Below are positions 30,010 to 39,840 of a stretch of DNA of 64,000 bases, in pieces. Within the stretch, counting starts at the first letter, position 1. The number at the start of each line of letters is the position of its first letter. The position numbers and the translations under genes are program-made. Below the pieces are notes generated by a model that made no database searches, was not told the DNA's origin, and was given only the letters and a program-made list of their open reading frames with translations. The stretch is from SMWN01 sp965221455 (GTDB taxonomy: Bacteria; Pseudomonadota; Gammaproteobacteria; Eutrophobiales; Eutrophobiaceae): positions 682,001 to 746,000 of the forward strand of contig OZ244890.1 of assembly GCA_965221455.1 (NCBI GenBank). Reading direction: 5' to 3'.

Positions 30010-30390
30010 TCAAATTATTTCAAAATAATAAACACAGAAACCTGCGAGTAATAACCACAAAATCAATATCATTGCTGCCCCTAATAATGCAAGTCTTCTA
30101 TCTTGTATATCCAATGTACTTACTTGTTTATACTCATCCTGAAATCCGGCCGGAATCATTTTTATCATTAACGATACAAGTATTGGCACCAAAATAATTT
30201 CATCTAACAAACCAGGAAAAGGAATGAAATCAGGAATAATATCAATCGGACTGATTATGTAAGAAACAATCAATATCGCCATTATCTTTACATACCATGG
30301 CACGCAAGAGTCTCCTAAACTTCGATAAAGCAAGAGCACATTAGATTTAATCTTCCACCGTTTTTGTCTAAATTTTTCTAATCTCATCAT
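30010..30390 (-). CDS. DUF1232 (YkvA-type) membrane protein
   Basis: About 126 residues with the DUF1232 core WYVKIMAILIVSYIISPIDIIPDFIPFPGLLDEIILVP, whose SPIDIIPDF motif is diagnostic, and a final membrane helix (about 105-124). The ATG at 30390 (MMRLEKFRQKRWKIKS) is preferred over the upstream TTG at 30417. The role of this small membrane family is not known. Confidence 0.85.
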   Translation of the reverse strand: MMRLEKFRQKRWKIKSNVLLLYRSLGDSCVPWYVKIMAILIVSYIISPIDIIPDFIPFPGLLDEIILVPILVSLMIKMIPAGFQDEYKQVSTLDIQDRRLALLGAAMILILWLLLAGFCVYYFEII

Positions 30391-30497
30391 ACTGAAAGAA
30401 ATGCATTTCAAAAGCAAAGTGATATTATATGCGAGGCTTTTATATACTGCTCATGAAATAATACAAAAATTAGCGGAATGCATAATTTAAAAAAACC

Positions 30498-30872
30498 ATG
30501 ATACGTCCAGGCACACTCAATACCATTTTGAATAATGCTCCTCTGGTCATTCAGGGCGCTGCTCGCCTGATAAAAATAGTCAAGTCAAGAAATAACGTCG
30601 ATAATGGCGAAGATGAAGATATGAAATCCAGAGGTGATATTCCAACAACATTAGATGGACTTCGGGAAGAAGTCGAAAAATTAAACTCTAAACTTGATGG
30701 CAATAACAAAGCTGATATTGAACAAATAGAACTCGTTGAGCAACTGGCCAAACAAAATGAGGCTTTGGCAAAATCTTTGGAAACAACACTTAAGCGACAA
30801 TTAATGATTGCCTGGCTCGCAGGTATCGCTCTAGTTTCCAGTATTATTGCGCTGATAATGGTTTACCAATAA
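30498..30872 (+). CDS. Small coiled-coil, tail-anchored membrane protein
   Basis: A 124-residue protein with an amphipathic start, a charged central region, a predicted coiled coil (about 50-95, LDGLREEVEKLNSKLDG onward) and one C-terminal membrane helix (about 100-122). No family name is recalled. It is followed 17 bases later by a DUF2007-like gene on the same strand, so the two are probably cotranscribed. Confidence 0.7.
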   Translation: MIRPGTLNTILNNAPLVIQGAARLIKIVKSRNNVDNGEDEDMKSRGDIPTTLDGLREEVEKLNSKLDGNNKADIEQIELVEQLAKQNEALAKSLETTLKRQLMIAWLAGIALVSSIIALIMVYQ

Positions 30873-30889
30873 CGACTTGAAATATCACC

Positions 30890-31198
30890 ATGAAAAAGGT
30901 TTATTCTTCAGAATATGGTTTTATGATGGACCGTATCAAGGGAGTGCTTGAAGAAGAAGGTATCAACTGCATGGTAAAAAATCTCAATCTTGCTGGCGCA
31001 ATGGGAGAACTACCGCCGCTTGAATGTTGGCCTGAAATATGGATATTACACGATGAAGATTATGACCATGCCAACACTATTATCGAAGACATGACAAAAG
31101 AATCAAATAAATGCCGAAGCGCATGGATCTGTCACTGTGGCGAGAAAATAGAAGGGCAGTTTACTAATTGTTGGAGTTGCGGTACTGATCGAGAATAA
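30890..31198 (+). CDS. DUF2007 domain protein with C-terminal zinc-ribbon-like Cys pairs
   Basis: The 102 residues begin KKVYSSEYGFMMDRIKGVLEEEGINCMVKNLNLAGAMGELPPLECWPEIWI, the DUF2007 pattern of putative signal-transducing proteins. The tail carries WICHCGEKIEG and CWSCG, two Cys pairs suggesting a small zinc ribbon. Function unknown. Confidence 0.8.
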   Translation: MKKVYSSEYGFMMDRIKGVLEEEGINCMVKNLNLAGAMGELPPLECWPEIWILHDEDYDHANTIIEDMTKESNKCRSAWICHCGEKIEGQFTNCWSCGTDRE

Positions 31199-31524
31199 GG
31201 AATTATCACGTACACTACATGTCCTGAATATTCCTGCGAACGAATAAAAACCGACACAGAAAGTGCCGGAACTTGTCATGATTGACAAAACGAAGATACT
31301 AACCATAGGCAGTTCGGGTGAGGACCGCTTCATGGCCTTGGTCAGTTCCACATCAAAATTTTTTATACTAATCTTATATCGACTTTCTTTCTTGATTAAA
31401 AAATCTTCGACGCCAGTGAGTACAAATTGATTGAGTGTATTAGTATACTCGGTTTTCGCGTATCGACCATCGTCATTGTATGATACGGTATAGCTGCCTC
31501 ATGGAATCTAAGTGATTGTGCTAA
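31199..31524 (-). other. Intergenic region with a possible gene fragment
   Basis: On the minus strand a frame open from about 31502 to 31103, without an ATG near its start, reads SYTVSYNDDGRYAKTEYTN, then DFLIKKESRYKISIKNFDVEL and TKAMKRSSPELP. This looks like real protein but has no start or family match and runs into the DUF2007 gene on the other strand. It may be a truncated gene remnant. Confidence 0.35.
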
Positions 31525-32994
31525 TCACATCACTTTTTTATCTAATAAAAAGTTGAGAGTGAAACGGATCCCGAAGCCGGTCGTATCAGTAGGAATGTGT
31601 GCGAGTCCACCTTTACGATTGCCGCTGGACAGATCAACGTGTATCCATGGTGTGTCATTTTTCACAAAGCGCTGTAGGAACCTTGATGCAAGAATATGAT
31701 CCATGCCGCCTTCCAGGGAACACTGTTTTACATCTGCAACATCACTTTCCATGGCTATATCAAAATCCTCATCCATCGGAAATGGCCATACACGCTCACC
31801 ACTATCCTTGCCGGCTTTAACCAGAGTCGGAATCAATTCTTCTTTATTGGTAAATACGCCGCTATACGACTTACCTAATGAATATATACATGCGCCGGTT
31901 AAGGTTGCATAATCAATCATCAATTTTGGTTTTGATTTTGACGCCATTGTTAATGTATCGGCCAAGATCATACGACCTTCAGCATCAGTATGAACAATTT
32001 CAATAGTTGAGCCATCAAACGCCGTCACCACATCATTAGGTTTATATGCTTTTGGGCCAATATGATTCATCGCCAGCGCTAACCAACATTCAACAGGAAA
32101 ATTAACTTGCAGGCGCGTTAATGCTAAAAATATGCCCAACGCGACGGCACTGCCCTGCATGTCTTCATGCATACCAAACATATAATCAGCAGGTTTCAGA
32201 TTAGTCCCGCCTGTGTCATAACAAATGCCTTTGCCGACTAATGTCAGCTTACCTTTACGTATTTTAGCCTGCGGCTGATAATGTAATCTTGCAATTCCTG
32301 CATCACCAGTTGGACTCCCCTGCGACACGGCAAGAAAGGCACCGGCCTTTTTCCTGTACAATGAACGTGTGTCATAAAATTCCAGTTTCCACTTGTTCTC
32401 TTTTGCAAGTTGCCTAATTTTTTTCAAATAGATAGCAGGCGTCAACTTATTTGGTGGCAATATACTTAATGAGCGTGCTAGTGCGTTCCCATCCGCTTCT
32501 GCAAATGTTCTCCTAAACCCATGCAATTTTTTAATACCGTAAACATGTATTCTGGACAGATTCACCGATTTCTCTTTTCTGCTTTTAAAACCAGGCATCT
32601 CTGCGGATGCACTGAGTATTGCGGCAATCAGAGCTTCAGTAATTCTTTCTGTTTGCGTTTTATCAAACCTTGAGACACAAACAGCGATTTCATTCGACTG
32701 GTAAGAATCATGCTCTGCAACTAGCTTTCTGGCTAGGGTTAGTAACTGAAAGCTGGATATATTTTCTTCAATACATGCAAACGCGACGTGGCTACCTGAT
32801 TTGTTTGGGAGATCACATACAATGGGACTTTTATCTATTTTCTTACTTCCCGTAATCTTTTTTCTTTCAGAAAGTTGCCTCGCATAGGGGTGGGACGATT
32901 CTATTTCCTGCAAAAAGATCATAATCCAATTGGAATATTTATCAATATTCAGTTTCCCTGGTACGGCTTGATATTGCTGTAATTTCATATTCAT
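31525..32994 (-). CDS. M17 leucyl aminopeptidase family protein
   Basis: Cytoplasmic metallo-aminopeptidase of 489 residues. The C-terminal catalytic domain shows LVGKGICYDTGGTNLKPADYMFGMHEDM (metal ligands Lys/Asp), VHTDAEGRMILADTL (Asp and Glu ligands plus the catalytic Arg) and the ATLTGA motif. The canonical K-G-I-x-F-D-S-G-G is altered to GICYDTGG. The N-terminal half is diverged from PepA, so it is called at family level. It lies back to back with the esterase gene at 33133. Confidence 0.88.
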   Translation of the reverse strand: MNMKLQQYQAVPGKLNIDKYSNWIMIFLQEIESSHPYARQLSERKKITGSKKIDKSPIVCDLPNKSGSHVAFACIEENISSFQLLTLARKLVAEHDSYQSNEIAVCVSRFDKTQTERITEALIAAILSASAEMPGFKSRKEKSVNLSRIHVYGIKKLHGFRRTFAEADGNALARSLSILPPNKLTPAIYLKKIRQLAKENKWKLEFYDTRSLYRKKAGAFLAVSQGSPTGDAGIARLHYQPQAKIRKGKLTLVGKGICYDTGGTNLKPADYMFGMHEDMQGSAVALGIFLALTRLQVNFPVECWLALAMNHIGPKAYKPNDVVTAFDGSTIEIVHTDAEGRMILADTLTMASKSKPKLMIDYATLTGACIYSLGKSYSGVFTNKEELIPTLVKAGKDSGERVWPFPMDEDFDIAMESDVADVKQCSLEGGMDHILASRFLQRFVKNDTPWIHVDLSSGNRKGGLAHIPTDTTGFGIRFTLNFLLDKKVM

Positions 32995-33132
32995 CGAATA
33001 TAATCTGGTTTTTTATTTACATTTATTTTTGTAATATCGGCATTATTCTAACAACATTAATCCAGTTTCAGATAGTTCATAAAACCAGCATGATATTTTT
33101 ACAGATACACAGAATAGGATATTATTTAACTC

Positions 33133-33945
33133 ATGCGCCTGGCATTCCATCAATTTAACGATACCAAAGATTCTGCAACAGATAAGCAAACCATCCTTAT
33201 ACTACATGGTTTGTTTGGATCAAAACGTAACTGGCAATCTATTGCACGAAAACTCAGCGAAAAATCACGAGTATTTACGTTGGATTTACGCAACCATGGA
33301 GAGTCGGAACATTCGGATTTCATGAGTTATCCAGATATGGCTGATGATGTATTTGAATTTATCACAGAGCATGAGCTGGGCAAAGTTTCTATTATCGGAC
33401 ACAGTATGGGTGGCAAAGTGGCTATGCAAATGGCGCTGAAGCAGACGGATACTATCAGAAGACTTGTAATTATAGACATTGCTCCGGTGCAATATCAGCA
33501 TAGTTTCGATAATCTGATTACCTCACTCGACGCATTACCATTGGATCATATCTCCAACAGACAAGAGGCCGATGAATATTTAAAAACCAGCATTCAGCCT
33601 GAATCTCTACGTCAATTCCTGCTACAAAATTTACGTAAATTGGAGACTGGTTTCGCGTGGCGCATTAATTTAAAAACCATTCAATCATGTATTGATGAAC
33701 TTGTGGGATTTCCCAAAAACCACTGTAAACAACAATATAAAAACCCTGTGCTTTTCTTAAAAGGCGAAAAGTCAAACTATATAAAATATCTCTACGAACA
33801 ACAATTATTTAGATTGTTTCCAGCAGCCTTAATCATTACGGTAGCGGAATCAGGTCATTGGCTACATGCAGAAAATCCTGATTTTGTTACAGATAAAATT
33901 GGGAAATTCATTGAGGAAGCCTCTGATGAAGATTTCTTGGCCTGA
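33133..33945 (+). CDS. Alpha/beta hydrolase, YbfF-like esterase
   Basis: The 270-residue hydrolase contains LHGLFGSKRNWQSIARKL (oxyanion loop), DLRNHGESEH, the nucleophile elbow IGHSMGGKVAMQMAL with Ser near 98, and the C-terminal His in ESGHWLHAENPD. This arrangement matches the YbfF thioesterase/esterase group. The substrate is unknown. Confidence 0.88.
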   Translation: MRLAFHQFNDTKDSATDKQTILILHGLFGSKRNWQSIARKLSEKSRVFTLDLRNHGESEHSDFMSYPDMADDVFEFITEHELGKVSIIGHSMGGKVAMQMALKQTDTIRRLVIIDIAPVQYQHSFDNLITSLDALPLDHISNRQEADEYLKTSIQPESLRQFLLQNLRKLETGFAWRINLKTIQSCIDELVGFPKNHCKQQYKNPVLFLKGEKSNYIKYLYEQQLFRLFPAALIITVAESGHWLHAENPDFVTDKIGKFIEEASDEDFLA

Positions 33946-34093
33946 ATATTGGGATACACCCAATAACAGCCGATGATTAAATAATGCTTAATCTTTCTTT
34001 TTAAATATCCGTTCGTCCACCCTTCACGCAGTATTACTCAACGGTTACAATGACGCTCCCTTTAATTGACCTGTACTACTGGAGTTTTATTTA

Positions 34094-35308
34094 GTGACTA
34101 AAAGCACCCTGTCCAAAGTTGTTCTTGCCTATTCCGGTGGCTTGGATACTTCCGTGATCCTGAGATGGTTACAAGAACAATATCAATGTGAGGTCGTTAC
34201 CTTCACAGCAGACATCGGCCAGGGCGAGGAAGTCATGCCCGCACGCGCTAAAGCTGAGGCCATGGGTATTAAAGAAATTTATGTTGATGATTTGACCGAG
34301 GAATTCGTCAGCGATTTTGTCTACCCCATGTTTCGTGCAAATACGATTTACGAGGGTGAATACCTGTTGGGAACATCAATTGCACGACCCTTGATCTCAA
34401 AACGCCTGATAGAAATTGCCAATGAAACGGGTGCCGACGCTATCTCTCATGGTGCGACAGGCAAAGGTAATGATCAAGTTCGATTTGAACTCGGCGCTTA
34501 TGCATTGAATCCCGATATTAGGATAATTTCACCCTGGCGTGAATGGGATCTTAATTCACGTGAAAAACTATTATCGTATGCCAAGCAACATAATATTCAA
34601 GTTGATAAAAAGCCAAATGGTGGTTCGCCCTATTCCATGGACGCGAATTTATTACACATCTCTTATGAAGGCGGCACCCTTGAAGATCCGTGGAGCGAAC
34701 CTGAAGAAGACATGTGGCGCCGGAGTATGTCTCCTGAACGAGCACTGGACAAAACTGAAATATTAGAACTGGAATATCTTAAAGGTAATATTACGGCTAT
34801 CAATGGCGAAGTCATGTCTCCAGCAACAATACTCGCGACATTGAACAAGATTGGCGGTGCGCATGGTATTGGACGTGCGGACATTGTTGAAAATCGGTAT
34901 GTCGGGATGAAATCCCGTGGTTGTTATGAAACACCAGGCGGCACCATAATGCTAAAAGCCCATCGGGCAATTGAGTCAATAACGCTTGATCGTGAAGTTG
35001 CACATCTTAAAGATGATCTTATGCCACGCTATGCCAACCTGATCTATAACGGTTACTGGTGGAGTCCGGAGCGTGAAACATTACAGACTCTGATTGATCA
35101 AACACAACTTCGAGTAAATGGCACAGTGCGTCTCAAACTATATAAAGGTAATATCCTGGTTGCTGGCCGTAAATCCCAATCAGATAGTTTGTTTGACGAA
35201 AATATAGCAACCTTTGAGGACGACGCGGGTTCCTACAATCAAAAAGATTCTGAAGGATTCATTAAATTAAATGCACTGCGTTTGCGTACCTTCAATAGGA
35301 GAAAGTGA
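34094..35308 (+). CDS. argG: Argininosuccinate synthase
   Basis: Condenses citrulline and aspartate with ATP in arginine synthesis. The 404 residues begin with the PP-loop AYSGGLDTSVILRWL, followed by FTADIGQGEE, the GATGKGNDQVRFE motif and the KPNGGSPYSMDANLLHISYEGG segment. The start is a GTG at 34094 with GGAG nine bases upstream. Intact. Confidence 0.97.
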   Translation: MTKSTLSKVVLAYSGGLDTSVILRWLQEQYQCEVVTFTADIGQGEEVMPARAKAEAMGIKEIYVDDLTEEFVSDFVYPMFRANTIYEGEYLLGTSIARPLISKRLIEIANETGADAISHGATGKGNDQVRFELGAYALNPDIRIISPWREWDLNSREKLLSYAKQHNIQVDKKPNGGSPYSMDANLLHISYEGGTLEDPWSEPEEDMWRRSMSPERALDKTEILELEYLKGNITAINGEVMSPATILATLNKIGGAHGIGRADIVENRYVGMKSRGCYETPGGTIMLKAHRAIESITLDREVAHLKDDLMPRYANLIYNGYWWSPERETLQTLIDQTQLRVNGTVRLKLYKGNILVAGRKSQSDSLFDENIATFEDDAGSYNQKDSEGFIKLNALRLRTFNRRK

Positions 35309-35497
35309 TACTTCATCGGTATTGATTAGAGTGCCGAAATTATTATCGAAAGAATATACCAACATGGCTAAACAACAGACGTTATGTCTATTGCCGGAAC
35401 ATCAGTACAATCACAAGTTTCATGGGATATGCCGTCCGGTGATATATTTGTATATAAATATACTAATTATTCATTTAACTTGCATCAATCTACAGTA

Positions 35498-36223
35498 TTA
35501 GCAATCTTGCTTTAGCATCTTCTGCGCTTGTTCATGGCTGACCGCTGCATAAGGTGATTTTCGTGTGCACCCATGAACACGCATTCTAAAGTCAACAAAA
35601 TCATCCTGTTTATCAAAATGCATAAATGGATTCCCGTTAATCTGATCTGTCATGGTTGAAGTCGGCGTTACAGCATAATTATGCCCGGGATAAATTACAG
35701 TTGAACCCGGTAAAGTTTCCTTCATATGCTGCAAAGTACTAAACATCACTTCCGGATCCCCGCCAGTAATATCACAACGTCCGCAACCGAATACAAACAT
35801 AGTGTCACCTGTAAGCAGATGATCATCGACAAGATAACAAGTTGAACCTGGCGTATGACCAGGCGTATGTAGTACATTAATTTCAGTATCACCCAATTGA
35901 ATATAATCACCACCATAATGCAATGCGGGTTTTGCTAATCCATGTCCCCAAAATTCCGCCTCGGCATTAAGCAAATGCAATTCGGCGTCAAATTTTTCAA
36001 GAACTTTATCCACGCCGTTAATATGATCGTGATGACTATGTGTCAACAAAATATCAGTGATTTTTATACCTCGCTTTTCTGCAAGACCAACCACCTGCTC
36101 AACCTCCCATGCTGGATCAACAATCGCTGCGGTTTTAGACACAGTATCCTCGATTATATAAACAAAGTTTTCCATTGGCCCAAGTTCATGAGTATGAATC
36201 TTAAATTTTTCTTGTGTAATCAA
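35498..36223 (-). CDS. Metallo-beta-lactamase fold hydrolase, glyoxalase II-like
   Basis: The 241-residue protein has the THSHHDHINGVD metal motif, a second His in LHTPGHTPGSTCYLV, the bridging Asp in HLLTGDTMFVFGCGRCD and the late His in IYPGHNYAVT. These match the glyoxalase II/persulfide dioxygenase-like family. GCGRCDITGGDP is a typical glyoxalase II-like loop. The substrate is open. It is the last gene of the minus-strand run starting at hvfA, 12 bases after the antiporter. Confidence 0.85.
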   Translation of the reverse strand: MITQEKFKIHTHELGPMENFVYIIEDTVSKTAAIVDPAWEVEQVVGLAEKRGIKITDILLTHSHHDHINGVDKVLEKFDAELHLLNAEAEFWGHGLAKPALHYGGDYIQLGDTEINVLHTPGHTPGSTCYLVDDHLLTGDTMFVFGCGRCDITGGDPEVMFSTLQHMKETLPGSTVIYPGHNYAVTPTSTMTDQINGNPFMHFDKQDDFVDFRMRVHGCTRKSPYAAVSHEQAQKMLKQDC

Positions 36224-36235
36224 AACGAATCTTTT

Positions 36236-37462
36236 CTACGCAATATCAAGTTTTCGGATTAGTGGAACAATTGTTGTTGACTGTACAAACAGAGTAAATA
36301 ACACAACCCCATAAGCGATTGACTGTATTGTATACCAGTAATTTAGTGTCAAAGGCAGAGAGAGTACCAGCGCCAAGGTTACTGTGCCTCTGACACCTCC
36401 CCAAACCAATATCACTTGATGTTTTACTGACACTGCCTCAACGCCAGGTATAATATGCAAGATTGGAAAAAAACCAAATACCATAAATATTCTTGCGATC
36501 ACTGTGGCAATAATACCTATCAGGATGGCTAGCCATTGCTGTGTAAACATTAACAAGGTGATTGTAACTCCAGCCAACAAAAAGATGATTGATTCAGCTA
36601 TATGTCCTAGTAAGGCCCAGAATTTTTCAGCAAACTCGTAGCTGACTTCTGTTGTTTTTTTACATCTATATCTACCAATCGTCAGACCCGCAGCCAAGAC
36701 GGACATTACTCCAGATAGATGCAATAAATCTTCAGTTATTAGAAATGTTGCATATGTGCAAATAAGACTAAGTAGCGGAAATGAACCGGTTCCACCTATT
36801 ATTTTCATCAATAAACATGTAATCAGTCCGATCATGGTACCAGCCGCCAGACCACCGAAAAATACCATCATGAAATGAAGTAAAATCTCGTTTACAGATC
36901 CTGACGGCGTTAACCCAGTTGCAATTGAGATCAGCAAGCTAAACATTACAACTGCGGTGACGTCATTAAATAAACTTTCACCTTCCAGCAGCATGCTTAA
37001 TCTTTCAGGTATATTTTCACCCTTTAACAAATTTAATACTGCGGTAGGATCTGTTGCAGATAGTAATACCCCGGTAATTAAGGCGGCCATCCATGGAAAA
37101 CCCTCGGCATGACCAATACCATAAAAGGTGCCTATTGCGATCACAGCAACTGAAATGAACATCAAAAGTGATGCAAGCAATCCTATAGGAATAATATTCC
37201 TCCACAGAAGTGTAATATCAATTTCCAGCGCAGCCTGAAAGATGAGAATGGGCAAAATAAAATAAAAAATAATCGTGCCAAAATTATCCCAGCGAATACC
37301 TGTATCAATACCGAGTCCTTTGACAACAACCTCAGAGCCGATGAAACCGATAACAACCAGGAGGATACTGAAAGGTAGATGAATTCTTTTTGCAAGTGGC
37401 TCAATAAGCTCGCCCACAATTAGCAACGCCATTAGAAATAGAGCGGTATGGGACATTAACAT
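36236..37462 (-). CDS. Cation:proton antiporter, CPA1 type
   Basis: The 408-residue inner-membrane protein has about 12 helices. The ion-binding region reads LLSATDPTAVLNLLK (the Thr-Asp-Pro crossover near 138) and the following helix has LEGESLFNDVTAVVMF, the conserved G-E-S-L-x-N-D of NhaP/NHE exchangers. WGGVRGTVTLALVLSLP near 355 is also typical. Probably Na+ or K+ exchange with H+; specificity not shown. Confidence 0.9.
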   Translation of the reverse strand: MLMSHTALFLMALLIVGELIEPLAKRIHLPFSILLVVIGFIGSEVVVKGLGIDTGIRWDNFGTIIFYFILPILIFQAALEIDITLLWRNIIPIGLLASLLMFISVAVIAIGTFYGIGHAEGFPWMAALITGVLLSATDPTAVLNLLKGENIPERLSMLLEGESLFNDVTAVVMFSLLISIATGLTPSGSVNEILLHFMMVFFGGLAAGTMIGLITCLLMKIIGGTGSFPLLSLICTYATFLITEDLLHLSGVMSVLAAGLTIGRYRCKKTTEVSYEFAEKFWALLGHIAESIIFLLAGVTITLLMFTQQWLAILIGIIATVIARIFMVFGFFPILHIIPGVEAVSVKHQVILVWGGVRGTVTLALVLSLPLTLNYWYTIQSIAYGVVLFTLFVQSTTIVPLIRKLDIA

Positions 37463-37538
37463 TTATCTTCATCCCTGATAAAAAATGACTTCCCTGATAT
37501 TAAAAAATAAATAACATCAAGGATGATCACTTTATAAA

Positions 37539-38168
37539 TCAGCTTCTGAATTTCTTTGTCAACCAATAATCAATACTGACAAATTTACCACCACCGGTAA
37601 CAAACAACGCCAACAGAACGATAAAATAGGTCGCTGCCCATTCAATGCCATTATTGGAAATAACAAAATTACCATGCTCAGTTAACCAATTATAATTGCC
37701 ATGTTCCCCCAGTATATCTTTTGCCCGGCCTAACCTTTCTAATGCCTCACCCGCATTAGCAGAAACATGTGGACTCATCAGATCATGGACTGCCTGCCAA
37801 CCATGCTGCCAATGTACAGTTACTGCGGCAACAATCATCGTGAACATTAAGGGAATTGATATCCAACGTGTCGCCAGACCTAACGCAAGCAAGACGGCAC
37901 CGAAATATTCTGCACCCCATGCCATATAAGCCATCAGTGTTGGAAAAGGCAAACCCAGACCCCACTCTGTATTGCCAAACCATTGAATCACTGGCTCAAT
38001 TGAACTCCCACTGTCAAATGGATTCCACTTGTTATTACTTGCCACCCAAAATACAGGAACGATATAAATTCTTAATAATAATGGTCCGATAAATTCAACG
38101 TATGAATGTATTTTATCGAAAATATCCTGTGCTTTATTGGCTATACATACGATTGTAGACATGTTCAA
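37539..38168 (-). CDS. hvfX: DoxX family protein, HvfX-like
   Basis: The 209-residue membrane protein has a DoxX fold: RIYIVPVFWVASNNKWNPFD, WFGNTEWGLGLPFPTLMAYMAWGAEYFGAVLLALGLATRW, ISIPLMFTMIVAAVTVHWQHGW, then a soluble insertion with EHGNYNWLTEHGNFVISNNGIE and a final helix. This subtype is the one commonly found next to HvfABC/bufferin genes and called HvfX. Its exact role is unsettled; an accessory membrane step in peptide maturation is likely. Here it is separated from hvfABC by three metabolic genes on the same strand. The symbol is by resemblance, not search. Confidence 0.7.
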   Translation of the reverse strand: MNMSTIVCIANKAQDIFDKIHSYVEFIGPLLLRIYIVPVFWVASNNKWNPFDSGSSIEPVIQWFGNTEWGLGLPFPTLMAYMAWGAEYFGAVLLALGLATRWISIPLMFTMIVAAVTVHWQHGWQAVHDLMSPHVSANAGEALERLGRAKDILGEHGNYNWLTEHGNFVISNNGIEWAATYFIVLLALFVTGGGKFVSIDYWLTKKFRS

Positions 38169-38269
38169 GATCTCCCTGGTGTTTTTTTGGCTATTTTTTT
38201 AATTGATGGTCTGTGTGTCCGACAATATGCACTCATCCAAAACGATCTGATAGTTCTATAAATAGCACA

Positions 38270-39781
38270 TCAAGATGTGGATCGTGGCTCAACATCCGGG
38301 TGTAATTCATTGAGTGGTATTGAAAGTCCAGTTGGGGTCATAATCCTCGCATGGGAACGACGTAATTTTCTTGGTGCCTGGACACCACAAGAATGAGCAA
38401 TGGTGCAGACTTCAGAAGTTATATTTCGCGCATAATGCATAACACGTGTAGCTTTGTCATCAGAATTCAATCCACGTTGCAATTTTTTATCATGCGTCGT
38501 AATACCCGTAGGACAGCTATTCTTATTACATTGCAATGCTTGAATACATCCAAGCGCAAACATAAAACCTCTCGCCGATGTCACAAAATCCGCACCTACA
38601 CAAAGTGCCCATGCAACATCAGCAGGGGTAATCAATTTTCCGGAACATACCACTTTAATTCTGTCTCTTAACCCGTACTCATTCAGCTTGTCAATGACCA
38701 TCGGTAAACTTTCTCGCAGAGGCAGACCCATATCATCAATCAACGGCATTGGTGCTGCTCCAGTACCTCCATCGGCACTATCAACTGTAATGAAATCTGG
38801 CGCAACTTCATGACCACGCTTACCTATTTCACCGAACAATTCATCTAGCCAAACGCCCAAGCTTATCACAGCTTTGAATCCCACTGGCTTCCCGGTCACT
38901 TGCCTGATACGCGCAATCATATCCAACAGACCCGCATTGCTGTCGATATCTGTATGCCGATTAGGGCTAACAGAAGAAATACCCATCTTTATGCCTCTGA
39001 TTTTCGCAATTTCTTCAGTTATTTTGCCGCCTGGCAATATACCACCCTTACCAGGTTTGGCTCCCTGGCTCAATTTGATTTCAAACATCTTCACCTGTTC
39101 ATGGCTGGCGACTTCACGCAATTTTTCATCTGACAATTCACCTGCTTCATCTCTCACACCGTACTTTGCGGTACCAATCTGAAAAACAATATCAGCCCCT
39201 CCGGCCAAGTGGTAGGGAGATAAACCGCCTTCACCTGTATTCATCCAGCAGTCCGCTTCTTTTGCGCCTTTTGATAGAGCCAACACGGCTGGTTTCGATA
39301 TTGCGCCGTAACTCATACCAGATATATTAAACAGAGATTTCGTCTTATAAGGGATCTCTGAAAAAGACCCAATCGTTACTGCATCAGGAACGGCCATACC
39401 CTCTCCCAGAGAGGGAAATGGACAATTGACAAATATGACGGTACCGGATGCTCTCAGATCCCTTGTCGAACCAAATGCGACCGTATTATCAAGATTTTTT
39501 GCAGCACGATAAGCCCATGACCGCTGTGCACGATTAAAAGGCATCTCTTCGCGATCCTGCGCGAAAAAATACTGTCGGAAAAACTCGCCTAAATGCTCAA
39601 AGTAGTATCTAAAGTGTCCAACAACAGGGTAATTTCGTTTTATCGCCGACTTTGTCTGAGTGACATCAAAAATATAGACAACGATAATTGCAACAACAAC
39701 AAAGCCGACAACAATGATAAACAACGCTACCATAAACTCCATTGCGATAAACAAATAACCTTGTGCCTGTCCCGACATCAC
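38270..39781 (-). CDS. FMN-binding glutamate synthase family protein, membrane-anchored
   Basis: The 503 residues begin with a strong membrane helix (about 11-36), then a glutamate synthase alpha-like FMN barrel: GMSYGAISKPAVLALSKGA, GEGGLSPYH, QGAKPGKGGILPGGKI, SPNRHTDIDS, DSADGGTGAAP and VCSGKLITPADVAWALCVGAD. The 3Fe-4S pattern C-x5-C-x4-C is present in CIQALQCNKNSCPTG. It has no glutaminase domain, so it is not a full GOGAT; related archaeal-type and orphan versions are of unclear function. It is grouped with ALDH and ALS-like genes. Confidence 0.85.
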   Translation of the reverse strand: MMSGQAQGYLFIAMEFMVALFIIVVGFVVVAIIVVYIFDVTQTKSAIKRNYPVVGHFRYYFEHLGEFFRQYFFAQDREEMPFNRAQRSWAYRAAKNLDNTVAFGSTRDLRASGTVIFVNCPFPSLGEGMAVPDAVTIGSFSEIPYKTKSLFNISGMSYGAISKPAVLALSKGAKEADCWMNTGEGGLSPYHLAGGADIVFQIGTAKYGVRDEAGELSDEKLREVASHEQVKMFEIKLSQGAKPGKGGILPGGKITEEIAKIRGIKMGISSVSPNRHTDIDSNAGLLDMIARIRQVTGKPVGFKAVISLGVWLDELFGEIGKRGHEVAPDFITVDSADGGTGAAPMPLIDDMGLPLRESLPMVIDKLNEYGLRDRIKVVCSGKLITPADVAWALCVGADFVTSARGFMFALGCIQALQCNKNSCPTGITTHDKKLQRGLNSDDKATRVMHYARNITSEVCTIAHSCGVQAPRKLRRSHARIMTPTGLSIPLNELHPDVEPRSTS

Positions 39782-39840
39782 CCGTCACCCACTATCTGAC
39801 CGCTTAAAGTTTGTAGCAGATGAACATCTGCTTGAAGGCA

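Noticed and set aside
35271..35501. 76-codon ORF overlapping the argG end
   Set aside because: Most of it overlaps argG or AT-rich gap, and no protein-like conservation is recognisable.
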